Made by a program: the position numbers and the translations under genes
The notes under the pieces: model-generated
The model's input: only the letters and a program-made list of their open reading frames with translations
Told to the model about the DNA's origin: nothing
The model's database searches: none
Assembly (NCBI RefSeq): GCF_000312485.1
Contig: NZ_HE997647.1
Span: 124,001 to 188,000 of the forward strand
DNA from: Yersinia massiliensis CCUG 53443
GTDB lineage: Bacteria > Pseudomonadota > Gammaproteobacteria > Enterobacterales > Enterobacteriaceae
Direction: 5' to 3'
Length of the DNA stretch: 64,000 nt
Part shown: positions 15,518-24,970 of the stretch, piece by piece
How the letters are laid out: each line of letters opens with the position of its first letter
Numbering within the stretch: position 1 is the first letter of the stretch

Positions 15518-17224
15518 ATGAATAATCCTATCCCTTGGTGGCAAAACGGCGTCATTTATCAGATTTACCCGAAGAGTTTTCAGGACAGTACCGGTAATGG
15601 CTACGGCGATCTGGCGGGTGTGACGCAGCGTTTGGACTACTTGCAAAAGCTAGGTGTTGATGCGATTTGGCTGACACCCGTGTATGTCTCGCCGCAAGTG
15701 GATAATGGTTATGACGTTGCTGATTACTGCGCCATTGATCCCGCTTACGGCACATTGGATGATTTCAAGCATCTGGTGACGCAAGCCCATCAGCGTGGCA
15801 TCCGTATCGTCATGGACATGGTGTTTAACCACACTTCGACTGAGCACGCTTGGTTTAAAGCCTCGCAGGAGCCGAGTAGCCCTTATCGCCAGTTTTACAT
15901 CTGGCGCGATGGTGAAGGCGATAGCTTACCCAATAATTGGCGTTCGAAATTCGGCGGCAACGCTTGGCAATGGCATGCCGACAGCGGCCAGTACTACCTG
16001 CATCTGTTCGCGACTGAACAAGCTGACTTGAACTGGGAACATCAGCCGGTACGTGATGAACTGAAAAAAGTATGCGAGTTCTGGGCGGATATTGGCGTCG
16101 ATGGCCTGCGATTAGACGTGATCAACTTGGTGTCTAAACAGCAGGACTTCCCCAATGATTTCGAGGGTGATGGCCGCCGCTTTTATACTGATGGCCCCCG
16201 TATCCACGAATTTTTACAAGAAATGAGTCGTGATGTCTTTCAGCCTCGAGGCTTGATGACGGTCGGTGAAATGTCTTCCACCCGCCTTGAACATTGCCAG
16301 CGTTATGCGGCTTTAGGGGGGGATGAACTGTCGATGACGTTTAATTTTCATCACCTGAAAGTGGATTATCTCAACGGTGAGAAGTGGTCGTTGATGCCAC
16401 CGGATCGCGTTGAGTTGAAGCATATCTTTAACCAATGGCAGCAGGGGATGCATAACCGAGCATGGAACGCCTTGTTCTGGTGTAACCATGACCAACCACG
16501 CATTGTGTCGCGCTTTGGTGATGAAGGGGCATTGCGCCTACCGTCCGCCAAGATGCTCGCGATGGTGCTGCATGGCATGCAGGGTACGCCTTATATTTAC
16601 CAAGGCGAAGAGATTGGGATGACCAATCCTAACTTCACCTCGATTAACCAATATCGTGATGTCGAAAGCTTGAATATGTATCGTGAGCTGAGTGCCGAAG
16701 GGCGCGATCCTGACGAGTTATTGGCGATTCTGGCCGCGAAATCCCGCGATAATGGTCGAACACCAATGCAATGGGATCACACTCTCCATGCTGGTTTTAC
16801 CCAAGGCACACCGTGGATCGAGCCTTGTAGTAATTATACTCGAGCGAATAACAGCGATATTCGAACGGATCACCGTGATGAGATTAACGTTGTTGCGGCA
16901 TTGGCAGATCCTGATTCAGTGTTTTACGCCTATCAGCATTTAATCGCATTACGTAAGCAACATCATGTGTTCACGTTGGGTGACTATCGGGATCTTTGTC
17001 CACAGCACCCTGATTTGTGGTGTTATTTACGCCGTTGGCAAGGTCAGCAGTTATTGGTCGTGGCCAATTTGAGTGATAAGCCGCAAGCATGGGAGCCTGA
17101 AGGGGTCGAGTTGGATGGCCATTGGCAGCTATTAATGAGCAGTTATGGCGAGAGTGCTTTCCAGCCGCAGAAGTTAATGCTGCGGGCTTATGAGGGCGTG
17201 TTTTGGATTCGGGGAGAGGGCTGA
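15518..17224 (+). CDS. treC: Trehalose-6-phosphate hydrolase
   Basis: 568 residues from the ATG at 15518 (MNNPIPWWQNGVIYQIYPKS), which aligns with the E. coli start; frames opening further upstream add non-homologous sequence. GH13 alpha-amylase fold: MDMVFNHTS, nucleophile Asp in DGLRLDVINL, acid Glu in LMTVGEMSS, and WCNHDQPR. It splits trehalose 6-phosphate to glucose and glucose 6-phosphate in the cytosol. It is slightly longer than E. coli TreC (551), with the extra residues near TPWIEPCSNYTRANNSDIRT, about residues 430-450. It is co-transcribed with treB, 80 nt upstream. Confidence 0.95.
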   Translation: MNNPIPWWQNGVIYQIYPKSFQDSTGNGYGDLAGVTQRLDYLQKLGVDAIWLTPVYVSPQVDNGYDVADYCAIDPAYGTLDDFKHLVTQAHQRGIRIVMDMVFNHTSTEHAWFKASQEPSSPYRQFYIWRDGEGDSLPNNWRSKFGGNAWQWHADSGQYYLHLFATEQADLNWEHQPVRDELKKVCEFWADIGVDGLRLDVINLVSKQQDFPNDFEGDGRRFYTDGPRIHEFLQEMSRDVFQPRGLMTVGEMSSTRLEHCQRYAALGGDELSMTFNFHHLKVDYLNGEKWSLMPPDRVELKHIFNQWQQGMHNRAWNALFWCNHDQPRIVSRFGDEGALRLPSAKMLAMVLHGMQGTPYIYQGEEIGMTNPNFTSINQYRDVESLNMYRELSAEGRDPDELLAILAAKSRDNGRTPMQWDHTLHAGFTQGTPWIEPCSNYTRANNSDIRTDHRDEINVVAALADPDSVFYAYQHLIALRKQHHVFTLGDYRDLCPQHPDLWCYLRRWQGQQLLVVANLSDKPQAWEPEGVELDGHWQLLMSSYGESAFQPQKLMLRAYEGVFWIRGEG

Positions 17225-17666
17225 ACTGAGTAGATTTTGGATTGGAACTGGATTCGGTTGAATACCGGATCTGGTTCTGATTGATATTCATTCACTCGAT
17301 GACCAACTTATTTCCTAACCAACTTATTTCCTAAATATGGCATGGAGGAGCTAAATCTATTTGGTTAATAAGGCGACATAAATGACAGTAATTAAATGGA
17401 TAGGATTGAGTTTATTGAAATTCAAATCACTAATCGTGACCTTGAATTAAATAATTACACTAATATAACCTATTGAAAACGATCAATTAAATAAGTATAT
17501 GAATCATAAAATGAATAAAAAAAGTAATTTTGGTGAGGTAATTGTAAGAGGCTGATAATGATCACTTTTTTCTTTTATGTGTTCATGTTTTTTCTCCAAT
17601 ACCGATATTAATAGTAGCGATATCCTCTATCGTTACTGTCATTAAATATCAAAAAAGGAAAAGGAT
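17225..17666. other. Gap between treC and flagellin with a repeat-element remnant
   Basis: Positions about 17245-17305 (GAATACCGGATCTGGTTCTG, then TTGATATTCATTCACTCGAT) resemble the left arm of the dispersed element (copies A and C), so a truncated remnant lies here. A short direct repeat AACTTATTTCCTAA occurs twice at about 17306-17335. The remainder to 17666 is strongly AT-rich and holds the flagellin promoter. No gene is seen. Confidence 0.6.
17583..17608 (+). promoter_or_regulatory. Probable sigma-28 (FliA) promoter of the flagellin gene
   Basis: TCATGTTT (17583-17590), then 10 nt, then ACCGATAT (17601-17608), compared with the consensus TAAAGTTT-N11-GCCGATAA. The -10 element matches well and the -35 only in part. 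It lies about 60 nt before the flagellin ATG. Confidence 0.5.
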
Positions 17667-18806
17667 ATGTCACAAGTTATTAATACTAACGCCATGAGTT
17701 TAGTTGCTCAGAATAACCTGAATAAGTCTCAGTCTGCATTGGGTACTTCTATTGAACGCCTGTCTTCAGGCCTGCGAATTAACAGTGCGAAGGACGATGC
17801 TGCAGGTCAGGCAATCAGCAACCGTTTTACCAGCAACATTAATGGTCTGAGTCAGGCATCTCGTAACGCTAACGACGGTATCTCTTTGGCGCAGACGACG
17901 GAAGGCGCATTGAACGAAATCAATGATAACTTACAAAATATTCGTCGTCTGACCGTTCAGGCTGCCAATGGCACCAACTCTGAATCTGATCGCCAGTCCA
18001 TCCAAGATGAAATCAACCAACGCCTAGCGGAGATCAACCGCATATCCGAACAAACTGAGTTCAACGGTGTGAAAGTGCTGAGTACAGATCAGAGTCTGAG
18101 TATTCAGGTTGGCGCGAATGATGGGCAGACCATTAACATCAACCTGAGTCAGATGAATACTGAAACGCTGGGTATGACTGGCTTTGATGTATTATCTTTC
18201 GGCAATGACGATAAATTTGGGACTATTACTACACCAAGCGATGGCGTGGTTGTTAAAGATGCCAGCGGCAATGACATGGCAATGGCTGCCGCGGATGTCA
18301 CTAAGCTTGAGACCGCGCTATTTGGCGCGGGTAATACCGGCCAAATGTTTTCCTATACCAAAGAAAACGGTGAAACAGCATTTGTTGGGGTTGATGACGA
18401 CGGCAAGGTAACAGCAGCGACGGTAGCTGTAACACCTGAAGTAGCAGGGCCACCCGTAGTCCCCGCTTCAATGGCGTTTACTGCCGCTACGGCCACAAGC
18501 GATGAAGTCGCCAAATTTGGCGACAGTGTGAGTGAGGGTCTACTGAAAACGGTCGATGAAGCGTTAGCTCAGGTAGATACCTTACGTTCCAGCTTAGGTG
18601 CTTCACAAAACCGTTTTTCTTCAGTTATCAGTAATCTCGATAACACCGTGACTAACCTATCTGAATCGCGTTCTCGGATCATGGATGCGGACTTTGCTTC
18701 TGAAGTTTCTAATATGAGTCGAGCGAATATTTTGCAATCCGCAGGGACTACCGTCTTAGCGCAGGCAAATCAGGTTCCTCAGAATGTGTTGTCTTTGTTG
18801 CGTTAG
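17667..18806 (+). CDS. Flagellin, solitary copy outside a flagellar cluster
   Basis: 379 residues; ATG after AAAAAGGAAAAGGAT. The conserved D0/D1 N-terminus ([20 protein letters not shown], then [20 protein letters not shown]) and D1/D0 C-terminus ([20 protein letters not shown] to [11 protein letters not shown]) frame a short variable centre of about residues 170-290 that would be surface exposed. It forms the extracellular filament and is exported by the flagellar type III system without a signal peptide. No flagellar genes neighbour it: treC lies upstream and the Anbu operon beyond an element copy downstream. It could be an alternative or phase-specific flagellin. Confidence 0.92.
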   Translation: MSQVINTNAMSLVAQNNLNKSQSALGTSIERLSSGLRINSAKDDAAGQAISNRFTSNINGLSQASRNANDGISLAQTTEGALNEINDNLQNIRRLTVQAANGTNSESDRQSIQDEINQRLAEINRISEQTEFNGVKVLSTDQSLSIQVGANDGQTININLSQMNTETLGMTGFDVLSFGNDDKFGTITTPSDGVVVKDASGNDMAMAAADVTKLETALFGAGNTGQMFSYTKENGETAFVGVDDDGKVTAATVAVTPEVAGPPVVPASMAFTAATATSDEVAKFGDSVSEGLLKTVDEALAQVDTLRSSLGASQNRFSSVISNLDNTVTNLSESRSRIMDADFASEVSNMSRANILQSAGTTVLAQANQVPQNVLSLLR

Positions 18807-18829
18807 TTATTAGGTTTAGTGGTTCAGTA

Positions 18830-19675
18830 GTTTGGTGATCGGTTCGGTTGTTATGAAATTGGCGTTCACCTTGGCTTTGATGCCTCAACCGCCAAGGGGG
18901 TCATGAGCGTGGCCCCTTTGGAAACCCGCGCTTGCGCACGGATTGCTTGGCTGCTTTGCAGGTGGATCCGGTTGCTTGGTTTGGTTTGGTTTGGTTTGGT
19001 GATCGGTTCGGTTGTTATTACTTCAGTGTTCACCTTACCTCTGATGCCTCAACCGCCAAATGGGCCATGAGCGTGGCCCCTTTGGAAACCCGCGCTTGCG
19101 CACGTATCGCTTGCCTGCTTCGCAGGTTCCCTCACTCATCGTTTCGGCTGACGGACGGCTTTATTCGCATCCCTGCTCATGGCGCCTAAAACGGGCGTCC
19201 TGCCCGTTTTCCTTGCCTGCTCTCTTCACTCGGCAGCTCAAATGTGCTTTTAAACTTCAAAATCAAAACCATGATTTTTTGGCTTTTGGTTTGTATCTTT
19301 TGACGTTGAGCGCAATCAGAAAAATTGCCGACGAGGATGAAGGGTAGAGTGAGCGGGCAGGACGCCCGCGAAAAGCGCGTTTGGGCAAGGATGCCCATCG
19401 CGCTGGCTCGTGAGCCGAAAGACGTAGGAGGTTTACCCGCAGGGCAATATTTCGCGCAAAGGCGCGGGTGTTGGGCCGCCGCCCTGCGGCCCGACTCGGT
19501 TGAGGCTACGAGGTTAAAGTGACCGCAGAACGCCTATCAACCGAAACCAGATCCAATCCTCAACCGAAACCAGATCCAATCCTCAACCGAAACCAGATCC
19601 AATCCTCAACCGAAACCAGATCCAGCCCTCAACCGAAACCAGATCCAATCCTCAACCGAAACCAAACCCAACATC
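18830..19675 (-). repeat. Dispersed element copy B, inverted, with duplicated left arm
   Basis: The order of segments is the reverse of copies A and C. Two left arms occur: 18830-18850 and 18993-19014 both carry the terminal sequence (GGTTTGGTGATCGGTTCGGT), each followed by a GCCTCAACCGCCAA block and a GTGGCCCCTTTGGAAACCCG block. So about 150 bp are tandemly duplicated, joined by a TTGGT slippage tract at 18975-19000. The far end has a 23-bp tandem array in place of a clean terminal repeat. It fills the 867-bp gap between flagellin and Anbu. Confidence 0.75.
19538..19675 (+). repeat. 23-bp tandem repeat, about six units
   Basis: Units of 23 bp start at 19538, 19561, 19584, 19607, 19630 and 19653, each beginning CAACCGAAACCAGATCCAAT; the fourth has one variant base run (CAGCC) and the last is degenerate. 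There are no spacers, so it is not a CRISPR. The same unit occurs twice in inverse sense at about 26313-26358 in copy C. The array runs into the last codons of the Anbu gene (stop at 19674). Confidence 0.9.
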
Positions 19676-20408
19676 ACCCCCCCAACTTCAACACCGGCAA
19701 CTGAGAAAAAATACTCACCAACCCTTCCCCCCACCCCTTACGGATCATCATAAAATACGGATGATCCTCCGTAATTCGATATTGCTGATCCGTACTAAAA
19801 CTCCCCAGTGGGTAGATCATCACATCCAACGGCAATCCCACCGATAAATTACTGCGCAACGTGGAATCCATCGAAATCAACGCGCACTGCATCGCCTGAT
19901 CCAGCGTGGTGTCGTAACTCAAAACACGATCGATAATCGGCTTGCCGTACTTGCTTTCGCCAATCTGAAAATAAGGTGTATCTTGCGTGGCTTCAATAAA
20001 GTTTCCCTGCGGATAAATATGAAATAGCCGCAACTCTTCACCCTTAATCTGGCCGCCTAACAACAGGTTACAGCTAAAATCTGTGCCACCACTGTTTTGC
20101 TGTACGCCACTGTCCCGATTAATCACCTCGCGTACGGTTTCACCTAACAGCGTGGCCGCTTCATACATTGAACGTACATTCATCAGGTTGGTTTGTTCGG
20201 GGTCCAGACAGCGGCGCTGCAATAAACTGATAATGCTCTGTGTGGTCGCCAGATTGCCGGCACTTTGCACCACCAGCGTTCGTTCGCCCTCTTGCTGGAA
20301 CAGATGCAGTTTGCGAAAAGTGGAAATATGATCCACCCCAGCATTAGTGCGGGAATCTGAGGCAAACACTAACCCGGACGCCAGCCGCATGGCCACACAG
20401 TAGGTCAT
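19674..20408 (-). CDS. Anbu, proteasome-type protease
   Basis: 244 residues. Ntn-hydrolase of the proteasome/HslV family: Met then Thr at the N-terminus (MTYCVAMRLASGLVFASDSR), so Thr1 is exposed after Met removal, with the conserved Asp in FASDSRTNAG and Lys in FRKLHLF. Anbu proteins form ring- or helix-like assemblies and lie in operons with an ATP-grasp protein, an alpha-E protein and a transglutaminase, as here. Its substrate is unknown. It begins 14 nt after the transglutaminase stop with AAGGAAAC upstream. Its last codons abut the 23-bp tandem array, so the C-terminus may vary. Confidence 0.92.
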   Translation of the reverse strand: MTYCVAMRLASGLVFASDSRTNAGVDHISTFRKLHLFQQEGERTLVVQSAGNLATTQSIISLLQRRCLDPEQTNLMNVRSMYEAATLLGETVREVINRDSGVQQNSGGTDFSCNLLLGGQIKGEELRLFHIYPQGNFIEATQDTPYFQIGESKYGKPIIDRVLSYDTTLDQAMQCALISMDSTLRSNLSVGLPLDVMIYPLGSFSTDQQYRITEDHPYFMMIRKGWGEGLVSIFSQLPVLKLGG

Positions 20409-20422
20409 AAAACAGTTTCCTT

Positions 20423-21244
20423 TTATTGCGACATATCAGATCGCGGGTTCGATAGCATGTGTACGGCAGCAATGGTCTGCATATCCTCATAACCACCACC
20501 CCGACGAATTCCTCGTACTGGGCAGGCATCCAGATAATCTATGCCCACCGCCAATTTCAAATGTTGATTCGGCTTGCAGGTATTATTGGTCACATCAAAG
20601 CTTTGCCAGTGCCCATCCAACCACACTTCGGCCCAAGCATGGGTCGCGACATGACTAGAGGATTCTGTATAAAGATAGCCGCTTACATAGCGGGCTGGAA
20701 TATTTAAACTGCGGCAACACGCCAGAAAGACGTGGGTGTGATCTTGGCATACCCCTTGTTGAGCAGCAAAAGCCTGTGCCGCACTGTCTTGGACCGTGGT
20801 GGTGCCAGGGCTATAGGGCATTTTGGCTAATAGCTCCCCCATCATCCGTGTTAGGCAATCCAATTGTGCATCTGCGTGCGTCACGCCCTGACAATGGCTA
20901 GCAGCAAACTGACGGATAGCCGCATCGGGTTGCGTCAGCGGGCTATGGCGAAGAAACACCAGTGGCGAGAGGTGATCACCACTATCATCTTCCACGTTAT
21001 CTTCAATCTCGACCACGCCTTGAGCCTGAATGGTAATGGCCTGATGCGGCTTATCCAGTGTCAGCACATGAAGCACGTTACCAAAAGCGTCGGTGGTGCA
21101 AATGGCCTCTTCCGGCAAACTCAGTTGCCAAGACAAGATTCGCTGGTGGGCTGAGTCTTGCGGCGTCAGGCGGAGATACTGTGTGCTGTGCTGCACCTGT
21201 TGGGCGTAAGTATAATGGGTGCTGTGATCGACATTCAGTCTCAT
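20423..21244 (-). CDS. Transglutaminase-like cysteine protease of the Anbu operon
   Basis: 273 residues. The N-terminal bacterial transglutaminase-like domain (MRLNVDHSTHYTYAQQVQHS) is followed by a papain-like core with the triad Cys in GVCQDHTHVF, His in HVATHAWAEVW and Asp in SFDVTNN. It is cytosolic, with no signal peptide. It overlaps the alpha-E gene by 4 nt (ATGA) and precedes Anbu by 14 nt. Such proteins are thought to cleave or form peptide or isopeptide bonds. Together with Anbu and the ATP-grasp protein it suggests a cycle of peptide tagging and removal, which is inference. Confidence 0.9.
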   Translation of the reverse strand: MRLNVDHSTHYTYAQQVQHSTQYLRLTPQDSAHQRILSWQLSLPEEAICTTDAFGNVLHVLTLDKPHQAITIQAQGVVEIEDNVEDDSGDHLSPLVFLRHSPLTQPDAAIRQFAASHCQGVTHADAQLDCLTRMMGELLAKMPYSPGTTTVQDSAAQAFAAQQGVCQDHTHVFLACCRSLNIPARYVSGYLYTESSSHVATHAWAEVWLDGHWQSFDVTNNTCKPNQHLKLAVGIDYLDACPVRGIRRGGGYEDMQTIAAVHMLSNPRSDMSQ

Positions 21245-22170
21245 TGAACCTCCAAATAGGTTTGACGAATGCTGTCAGCTATCGCATTGATCTTGCCTAA
21301 AAAATCCATCAGATAGACGTGTAGGCCATCGGCCATGACATCATTGATACTGCTAAAACGCAGTTCGGCGAGCAAGATACTGACTAACCGCCGTGGTTGG
21401 TTACTTTGATTGCCGCCGATCAATTCCAGTTGTTGCTCCATGTCATTGATGCAAGCGAGTAGGGAGCGCGGAATTTCATTGCGTAAAATCAGCAGTTCCG
21501 CAATGGCTTCGCGGCTGAGTTGCTGCTTGTACAAGCTGTGGTAAGCCTCGCGTGCGCTCACGGCTCGCAGCAAAGTGTCCATTCGGTAGTATTCGCGCAC
21601 CGGATCGTCGTCGTTATCCAATAGTTGGTTTTTGACATCCAGCAGGCGAGCCGTGCTATCCGCCCGTTCAATCAGGGTACCCAAGCGAATAAAATAGAGC
21701 GCATCGCTGCGCAGCAACGTGCCGTAAACCGCGCCACGGAACAGGTGTGAGCGTTCTTTAACCCAGTCAAAAAAGGCATCAATACCGGCGGCGCTGATAC
21801 CTTGCCGACGTAGCTGCTTCATCTCAATCCAAGTGGCGTTGATGCTTTCCCAAACCTCGGACGACAGGCTACCGCGCACGGCATGGGCATTATTCCAAGC
21901 CATCTGTAAGCAACTGAAAATACTGCTAGGGTTATGGCTATCAAGGACAAAAAAATTGAGCAAATGCGTCATGGAAACTTGCGGATAGTGCTCAGAGAAT
22001 AGCGCTTGGGTGTTACTCAGGCTGAGCGGCACCAGTAAATCAAAATTCACTCGGGTGCTGGTGGGCATCATCGAGAGCCGGTTGGTCACATCCAATACGC
22101 GGGTGATGTTCTCGGCGCGCTCAAGATAACGGGCCATCCAATAAAGCTCACTGGCTGTTCGGCTTAGCAT
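21241..22170 (-). CDS. Alpha-E domain protein (DUF403)
   Basis: 309 residues, almost entirely helical: MLSRTASELYWMARYLERAE at the start is the family signature, followed by ARLLDVKNQLLDN in the middle. No catalytic motif is evident and no membrane segment is predicted by eye. It overlaps the ATP-grasp gene by 7 nt and the transglutaminase gene by 4 nt, so all are translated in step. Alpha-E proteins are constant partners of circularly permuted ATP-grasp enzymes. Their exact role is not established. Confidence 0.9.
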   Translation of the reverse strand: MLSRTASELYWMARYLERAENITRVLDVTNRLSMMPTSTRVNFDLLVPLSLSNTQALFSEHYPQVSMTHLLNFFVLDSHNPSSIFSCLQMAWNNAHAVRGSLSSEVWESINATWIEMKQLRRQGISAAGIDAFFDWVKERSHLFRGAVYGTLLRSDALYFIRLGTLIERADSTARLLDVKNQLLDNDDDPVREYYRMDTLLRAVSAREAYHSLYKQQLSREAIAELLILRNEIPRSLLACINDMEQQLELIGGNQSNQPRRLVSILLAELRFSSINDVMADGLHVYLMDFLGKINAIADSIRQTYLEVQ

Positions 22171-23600
22171 GCGTCATCCTCCAATACCCAAGTGTCTTTG
22201 GTTCCGCCACCTTGCGAGGAGTTAACCACCAGAGAACCTTCCGCCAATGCCACGCGCGTGAGTCCACCCGGTACCAAACGAATTTCCGACCCAGATAGGG
22301 CAAAAGGGCGCAAATCAATATGGCGGGGGGCAAGACCGTTATTGACGAAAGTGGGGCAGGTCGAGAGCGCGAGAGTTTCTTGCGCGATGTAGTTTTGTGG
22401 TTTCGCCAGCAGCAATTGGCGAAATTGGGCGATTTCTGTTTGTGTGGCCGCTGGGCCGATCAACATGCCGTAGCCCCCTGCACCATGCACTTCCTTCACT
22501 ACCATTTGATCCAAATTAGCCAATACATAAGAGAGATCAGCCGGTTGGCGACATTGCCAGGTGGGGACATTCGCCAGAATAGGGTCTTCTGCGAGGTAAA
22601 AGCGGATCATATCCGGCACATAGGGATAGATAGATTTATCATCTGCCACGCCAGTGCCAATGGCGTTAGCCAACACCACGCCCCCAGCACGATAAACGGA
22701 CAGCAATCCGGGAACACCCAACATGGAGTCAGGGCGGAAAGCCAGCGGGTCGAGGAAGGCGTCGTCCACTCGCCGATAGATAACATCAATCTTGCAAGGG
22801 CCGGCAGTCGTCCGCATAAAGACCGCGCCCTCTTTGACGAATAGATCGGCGCTTTCCACCAACTCAACCCCCATCTGTTGCGCCAAAAAACTGTGCTCAA
22901 AGTAGGCACTGTTAAAGCGACCAGGGGTCAACACCACCACGGTAGGGTCATTGACGGGGGTACTTTCACGCAGCGTTTGTAGCAGATGAGAAGGGTAGCG
23001 TTCCACCGGTGCTATGCGTTGTTCCGCAAAGAGTTCTGGGTAGAGCCGCATCATCATTTTGCGGTTTTCCAGCATGTAAGAGACGCCGGATGGCGTACGC
23101 AGATTGTCTTCCAGCACATAATAGAGACCGTCACTATTACGAACCATATCGACGCCAATAATATGTGCGTAGATATTTTGGTGCAGATTGACCCCTTGCA
23201 TGCAGGGCTGATATTGATCATTGGCGAGCACTTGCTCGGCCGGAATGATCCCAGCTTTGAGGATATGTTGATCGTGGTAAATATCATGGAGAAACGCATT
23301 CAACGCTTGTACACGTTGGCGAATGCCTCGATCTAACATCTGCCACTCACTGGCGGGGATAATGCGCGGCACGCTGTCGAACGGGATTAACCGCTCCGCA
23401 CCGTCATCGTCGCCATACACGTTAAAGGTAATACCCACCCGATGAAACAGCAGTGCAGCTTCTTCACGCTTGCGCGCAATCGTTAGCTGATCGGCCTGTT
23501 GTAACCATTGCCAGTAGGCGTCGTAATGGCTGCGGTGTTGTCCCTGCGCCAGTAACATTTCATCGAAAAATCGTGATGCGGAAAGGTCGATGTTCAGCAT
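22164..23600 (-). CDS. Circularly permuted ATP-grasp type 2 protein (DUF404/DUF407)
   Basis: 478 residues from the ATG at 23600 (MLNIDLSASRFFDEML) with GAGGTG 5 nt upstream; the longer frame adds 21 unlikely residues. Features of permuted ATP-grasp ligases are seen: YVLEDNLRTPSGVSYMLENR, VVLTPGRFNSAYFEHSFLA, VIYRRVDDAFLDP, VKEVHGAGGYGMLIGP and RHIDLRPFAL. Members are predicted to join amino acids to a peptide, protein or glutathione-like acceptor at ATP cost. It is first in the Anbu operon, so it may supply the substrate that the protease later cuts. Confidence 0.9.
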   Translation of the reverse strand: MLNIDLSASRFFDEMLLAQGQHRSHYDAYWQWLQQADQLTIARKREEAALLFHRVGITFNVYGDDDGAERLIPFDSVPRIIPASEWQMLDRGIRQRVQALNAFLHDIYHDQHILKAGIIPAEQVLANDQYQPCMQGVNLHQNIYAHIIGVDMVRNSDGLYYVLEDNLRTPSGVSYMLENRKMMMRLYPELFAEQRIAPVERYPSHLLQTLRESTPVNDPTVVVLTPGRFNSAYFEHSFLAQQMGVELVESADLFVKEGAVFMRTTAGPCKIDVIYRRVDDAFLDPLAFRPDSMLGVPGLLSVYRAGGVVLANAIGTGVADDKSIYPYVPDMIRFYLAEDPILANVPTWQCRQPADLSYVLANLDQMVVKEVHGAGGYGMLIGPAATQTEIAQFRQLLLAKPQNYIAQETLALSTCPTFVNNGLAPRHIDLRPFALSGSEIRLVPGGLTRVALAEGSLVVNSSQGGGTKDTWVLEDDAC

Positions 23601-23826
23601 TATCACCTCGCTAACAGAACAGGCTGTAGTGGGGATCAGGCATAAACTGTGCCAGCTCGTCAAATAGGCAAAATAAGGGGGGTTAGTACAACTTTAGCAC
23701 TATTAGGGTGCAACTGGTGAGCAGGGTGCTTTATTTATGGGCAGAAAATGACGGCATCAACAGGGCGATGGGCTGCGATAGCGCATCGGGAAAGAGGAGG
23801 GGCGAAATTGACGCCTGAAAACAAGA

Positions 23827-23848
23827 ACGGCTGGCAATGACCAGCCGT
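23827..23848 (-). terminator. Terminator-like hairpin after ridA
   Basis: ACGGCTGG pairs with CCAGCCGT around CAATGA. On the minus strand it is followed by TCTTGTTTTC, a moderate U tract, 20 nt beyond the ridA stop. Confidence 0.6.
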
Positions 23849-23867
23849 ATTCGCAGTGACATCAGAA

Positions 23868-24254
23868 TTAACGACGTACTGCGATAGCTTCGATTTCGAT
23901 TTTGACGTCTTTTGGCAGACGAGCGACTTCAACACAAGAGCGCGCAGGGAATGGCGCATTGTGCTCATTAAAGAACGCTTCGTAAGTGGCATTAACGGTG
24001 CTGAAATCATTCAGATCTTTCACGAATACCGTGGTTTTCACGATATCGGCAACTTTCAGGCCCGCAGCTTCAACGATGGCTTTGACGTTTTCTAGCGACT
24101 GACGTGCTTGCGCTGAAACATCGTCGGCCACTAGACCGGTTTTAGGATCAACGGGGATCTGGCCGGAAGTTAGGATCATGCTGCCAAGGTCAACGCCTTG
24201 GACGTAAGGGCCGATAGCGGCAGGGGCTTGTTCAGTGCTGATAATGCGTGACAT
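23868..24254 (-). CDS. ridA: 2-iminobutanoate/2-iminopropanoate deaminase RidA
   Basis: 128 residues, the family's usual size. The motifs TSGQIPVDPKTG, VFVKDLNDF and PARSCVEVARLPKDVKIEIEA are those of the RidA/YjgF trimer; the Arg in PARSCVE is the substrate-carboxylate ligand. It hydrolyses reactive enamine/imine products of PLP enzymes such as threonine dehydratase in the cytosol. It lies downstream of pyrI, as in E. coli, but 238 nt away and probably with its own promoter. Confidence 0.94.
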   Translation of the reverse strand: MSRIISTEQAPAAIGPYVQGVDLGSMILTSGQIPVDPKTGLVADDVSAQARQSLENVKAIVEAAGLKVADIVKTTVFVKDLNDFSTVNATYEAFFNEHNAPFPARSCVEVARLPKDVKIEIEAIAVRR

Positions 24255-24492
24255 GTAGACTCCTGATTTATGTAATGCGGAAAAGAGGTCCCCTTCATCT
24301 TTCGCTGACAGGCACGTAAATGGCCTGATGAGATCAATGGGATATTATTATCTCTGCCATTATAAAGCTGGGATGAATAACGGCAACCGGCGCGAACTCA
24401 GTTTGCTGCGGGCTGCCGTGTTAATTCATTTACAGTGCTTAATCGGTGAACAGTTCGTTGCCGGTTAACCGTTCTTTGTTGGTTTACAGGGC

Positions 24493-24963
24493 TTAATCTG
24501 CTTGCAACACGACCTGATGATCGAACTCTTTCTCGCAATATTGACATTTCAGGTGGATTTCACCCTGGCTAGCTTTCACTTTGAAGCTGGAGTCGACGGG
24601 TTCATTGTGGCTAATGCAGTTGCTGTTTGGGCAGGTGAGAACGCCGTCTATCCGCTCTGGCAGGCTCAGCGTCAATTTCTTCACTACTTCGTAGTTATCG
24701 ATGCGGTTGACGGTGGCATCTGGCGCATACATCGCCAATTGGTTGGCTTGCTGTTCGGTTAGGAAGGTATTTTCTATCTTAATCAGGTCCTTACGGCCTG
24801 AGCGCTTAGAAGGCAGATTTAAGCCGATAGTGATACGTTGGTCTGTGGCGGTCAGTTTGAACAGCGACAATAATTTGAACCCGATTTGCGCCGGAATATG
24901 GTCAATCACGGTGCCGCATTTGATCGCTTCAACCTGTAGTTTGTAATCTTGAGTCATGTTCAA
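24493..24963 (-). CDS. pyrI: Aspartate carbamoyltransferase regulatory subunit
   Basis: 156 residues. The N-terminal nucleotide-binding domain ([20 protein letters not shown]) binds CTP and ATP. The C-terminal domain holds four zinc Cys in [11 protein letters not shown] and [10 protein letters not shown]. It assembles with PyrB as a dodecamer and imposes feedback inhibition on pyrimidine synthesis. It starts 7 nt after the pyrB stop in the same operon. Confidence 0.96.
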   Translation of the reverse strand: MNMTQDYKLQVEAIKCGTVIDHIPAQIGFKLLSLFKLTATDQRITIGLNLPSKRSGRKDLIKIENTFLTEQQANQLAMYAPDATVNRIDNYEVVKKLTLSLPERIDGVLTCPNSNCISHNEPVDSSFKVKASQGEIHLKCQYCEKEFDHQVVLQAD

Positions 24964-24970
24964 TTCTCCC

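Noticed and set aside
19538-19675. Tandem repeats that could suggest a CRISPR array
   Set aside because: The units are head-to-tail at 23 bp with no spacers, and no cas genes are in the window.
19519-19704. ORF with repeating Lys-Pro-Asp and Asn-Gln-Ile runs
   Set aside because: It is only the translation of the 23-bp array and overlaps the Anbu end on the other strand.
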